Notes under the pieces: generated by a model | Told to the model about the DNA's origin: nothing | Seen by the model: only the letters and a program-made list of their open reading frames with translations | The model's database searches: none | Shown: piece after piece, positions 63,697 through 64,000 of the stretch | How the letters are laid out: each line of letters begins with the position of its first letter | How positions within the stretch are numbered: position 1 is the stretch's first letter | Assembly: GCF_030915445.1 (NCBI RefSeq) | Contig: NZ_CP133264.1 | Span: forward strand, 558,001 to 622,000 | Direction of reading: 5' to 3' | DNA from: Clostridium sp. OS1-26 | GTDB taxonomy: Bacteria > Bacillota > Clostridia > Clostridiales > Clostridiaceae | Length of the DNA stretch: 64,000 nucleotides | Made by a program: the position numbers and the translations under genes

Positions 63697-64000
63697 TTAA
63701 TTTGCAGGTTTTAGTCCTCCAACTTTTTTCTTGTTAGCAAAATGTTTTTTTAGTATTACCCAGAAAGGTGTAGCTATACACAAAGATGAATAGCAACCAG
63801 TAATAATACCAATTAAAATAGGTTCTGAAAAGTTTCTTACTGAAGGCACCAATACATATACAGCTGTTAATGTTATTACAACTGTTAATACTGTATTTAT
63901 AGACCTTGCCAAAGTCTGAGTTAAACTAGCATTTGCAACTATTACAGGATCTACTCTTCTCATACTCTTTTCATTTTCTCTTATTCTATCAAAAACAACT
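63697..64000 (-). CDS. secF: Protein translocase subunit SecF, C-terminal part
   Basis: Only the last 101 codons lie in the window; the start is beyond position 64000. The visible part begins VVFDRIREN, then NASLTQTLARSINTVLTVVI (a signature of SecF), with membrane helices to SEPILIGIITGCYSS, and ends KKVGGLKPAN. SecF with SecD uses proton flow to finish export by SecYEG. A terminator follows its stop. Confidence 0.94.
   Translation of the reverse strand, partial: VVFDRIRENEKSMRRVDPVIVANASLTQTLARSINTVLTVVITLTAVYVLVPSVRNFSEPILIGIITGCYSSLCIATPFWVILKKHFANKKKVGGLKPAN

Overview
The window is a low-GC, strongly AT-rich stretch from an anaerobic, spore-forming Firmicute, best read as a Clostridium sensu stricto-type genome. 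The evidence is the presence of alpha/beta-type and H-type small acid-soluble spore proteins, a Spo0E-like phosphatase, an Rnf complex, an [FeFe] hydrogenase, a selenocysteine formate dehydrogenase, pyruvate formate-lyase, and the order mreBCD-pbp2-minCDE-rodA. No species is claimed. Most genes lie on the minus strand, so the window is mainly read from high to low coordinates.

Layout. 1-10.1 kb holds cell shape and division: SPOR-domain protein, DUF4321, maf, radC, mreB-mreC-mreD(frameshifted)-pbp2, a strong terminator, minC-minD-minE and the start of rodA. 10.2-14.1 kb holds a GNAT protein, an ACT-domain protein with a repeated structured leader, a CheX-like protein and a sigma-54 activator. 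14.1-24.6 kb is a redox block: a UGA/Sec formate dehydrogenase, moeA-mobB-fdhD, and six genes in the hytCBDE1AE2 order of electron-bifurcating hydrogenase-formate dehydrogenase complexes. 25.4-31.4 kb holds an unusual repeat protein, 6S RNA placed behind tRNA-Leu, a lytic transglycosylase, coaE, polA and aroC. 31.6-35.4 kb holds glutaminase, a 44-aa peptide gene, the GGGtGRT/iron-sulfur scaffold pair and a second tRNA-Leu. 35.6-40.5 kb is rnfCDGEAB, with rnfD frameshifted. 41.3-47.7 kb is an island of small genes, at least three of them spore-protein genes and many too short for usual ORF cut-offs, mixed with DUF2512, MEDS and Nudix genes. 47.9-51.6 kb holds an ornithine cyclodeaminase-type (TIGR00300) gene and pflB under a ZTP (pfl) riboswitch. 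51.9-64 kb holds a DUF6483-type gene, a broken EamA transporter, a second 6S-like RNA, then aspS, hisS, hemZ (frameshifted), a metallo-beta-lactamase protein, dtd, relA, apt, a RecJ-like DHH protein and the 3' end of secF.

How it works together. Formate made by PflB, or from CO2, can be interconverted with H2 by the Fdh-Hyt complex while reducing equivalents pass between ferredoxin and NAD(P)H. Rnf then couples ferredoxin oxidation to ion pumping. MoeA, MobB and FdhD serve the molybdenum or tungsten cofactor of the formate dehydrogenase. The ZTP riboswitch ties PflB to one-carbon folate and purine status.

Sequence quality matters here. mreD, rnfD and hemZ are each restored to full family length by adding one T to a T5 or T6 run. 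Three identical lesions in core genes point to homopolymer errors more than to real pseudogenes. In contrast, the DUF2809 gene (in-frame TGA plus a 12-bp tandem duplication) and the EamA transporter (internal deletion plus frameshift) look truly decayed.
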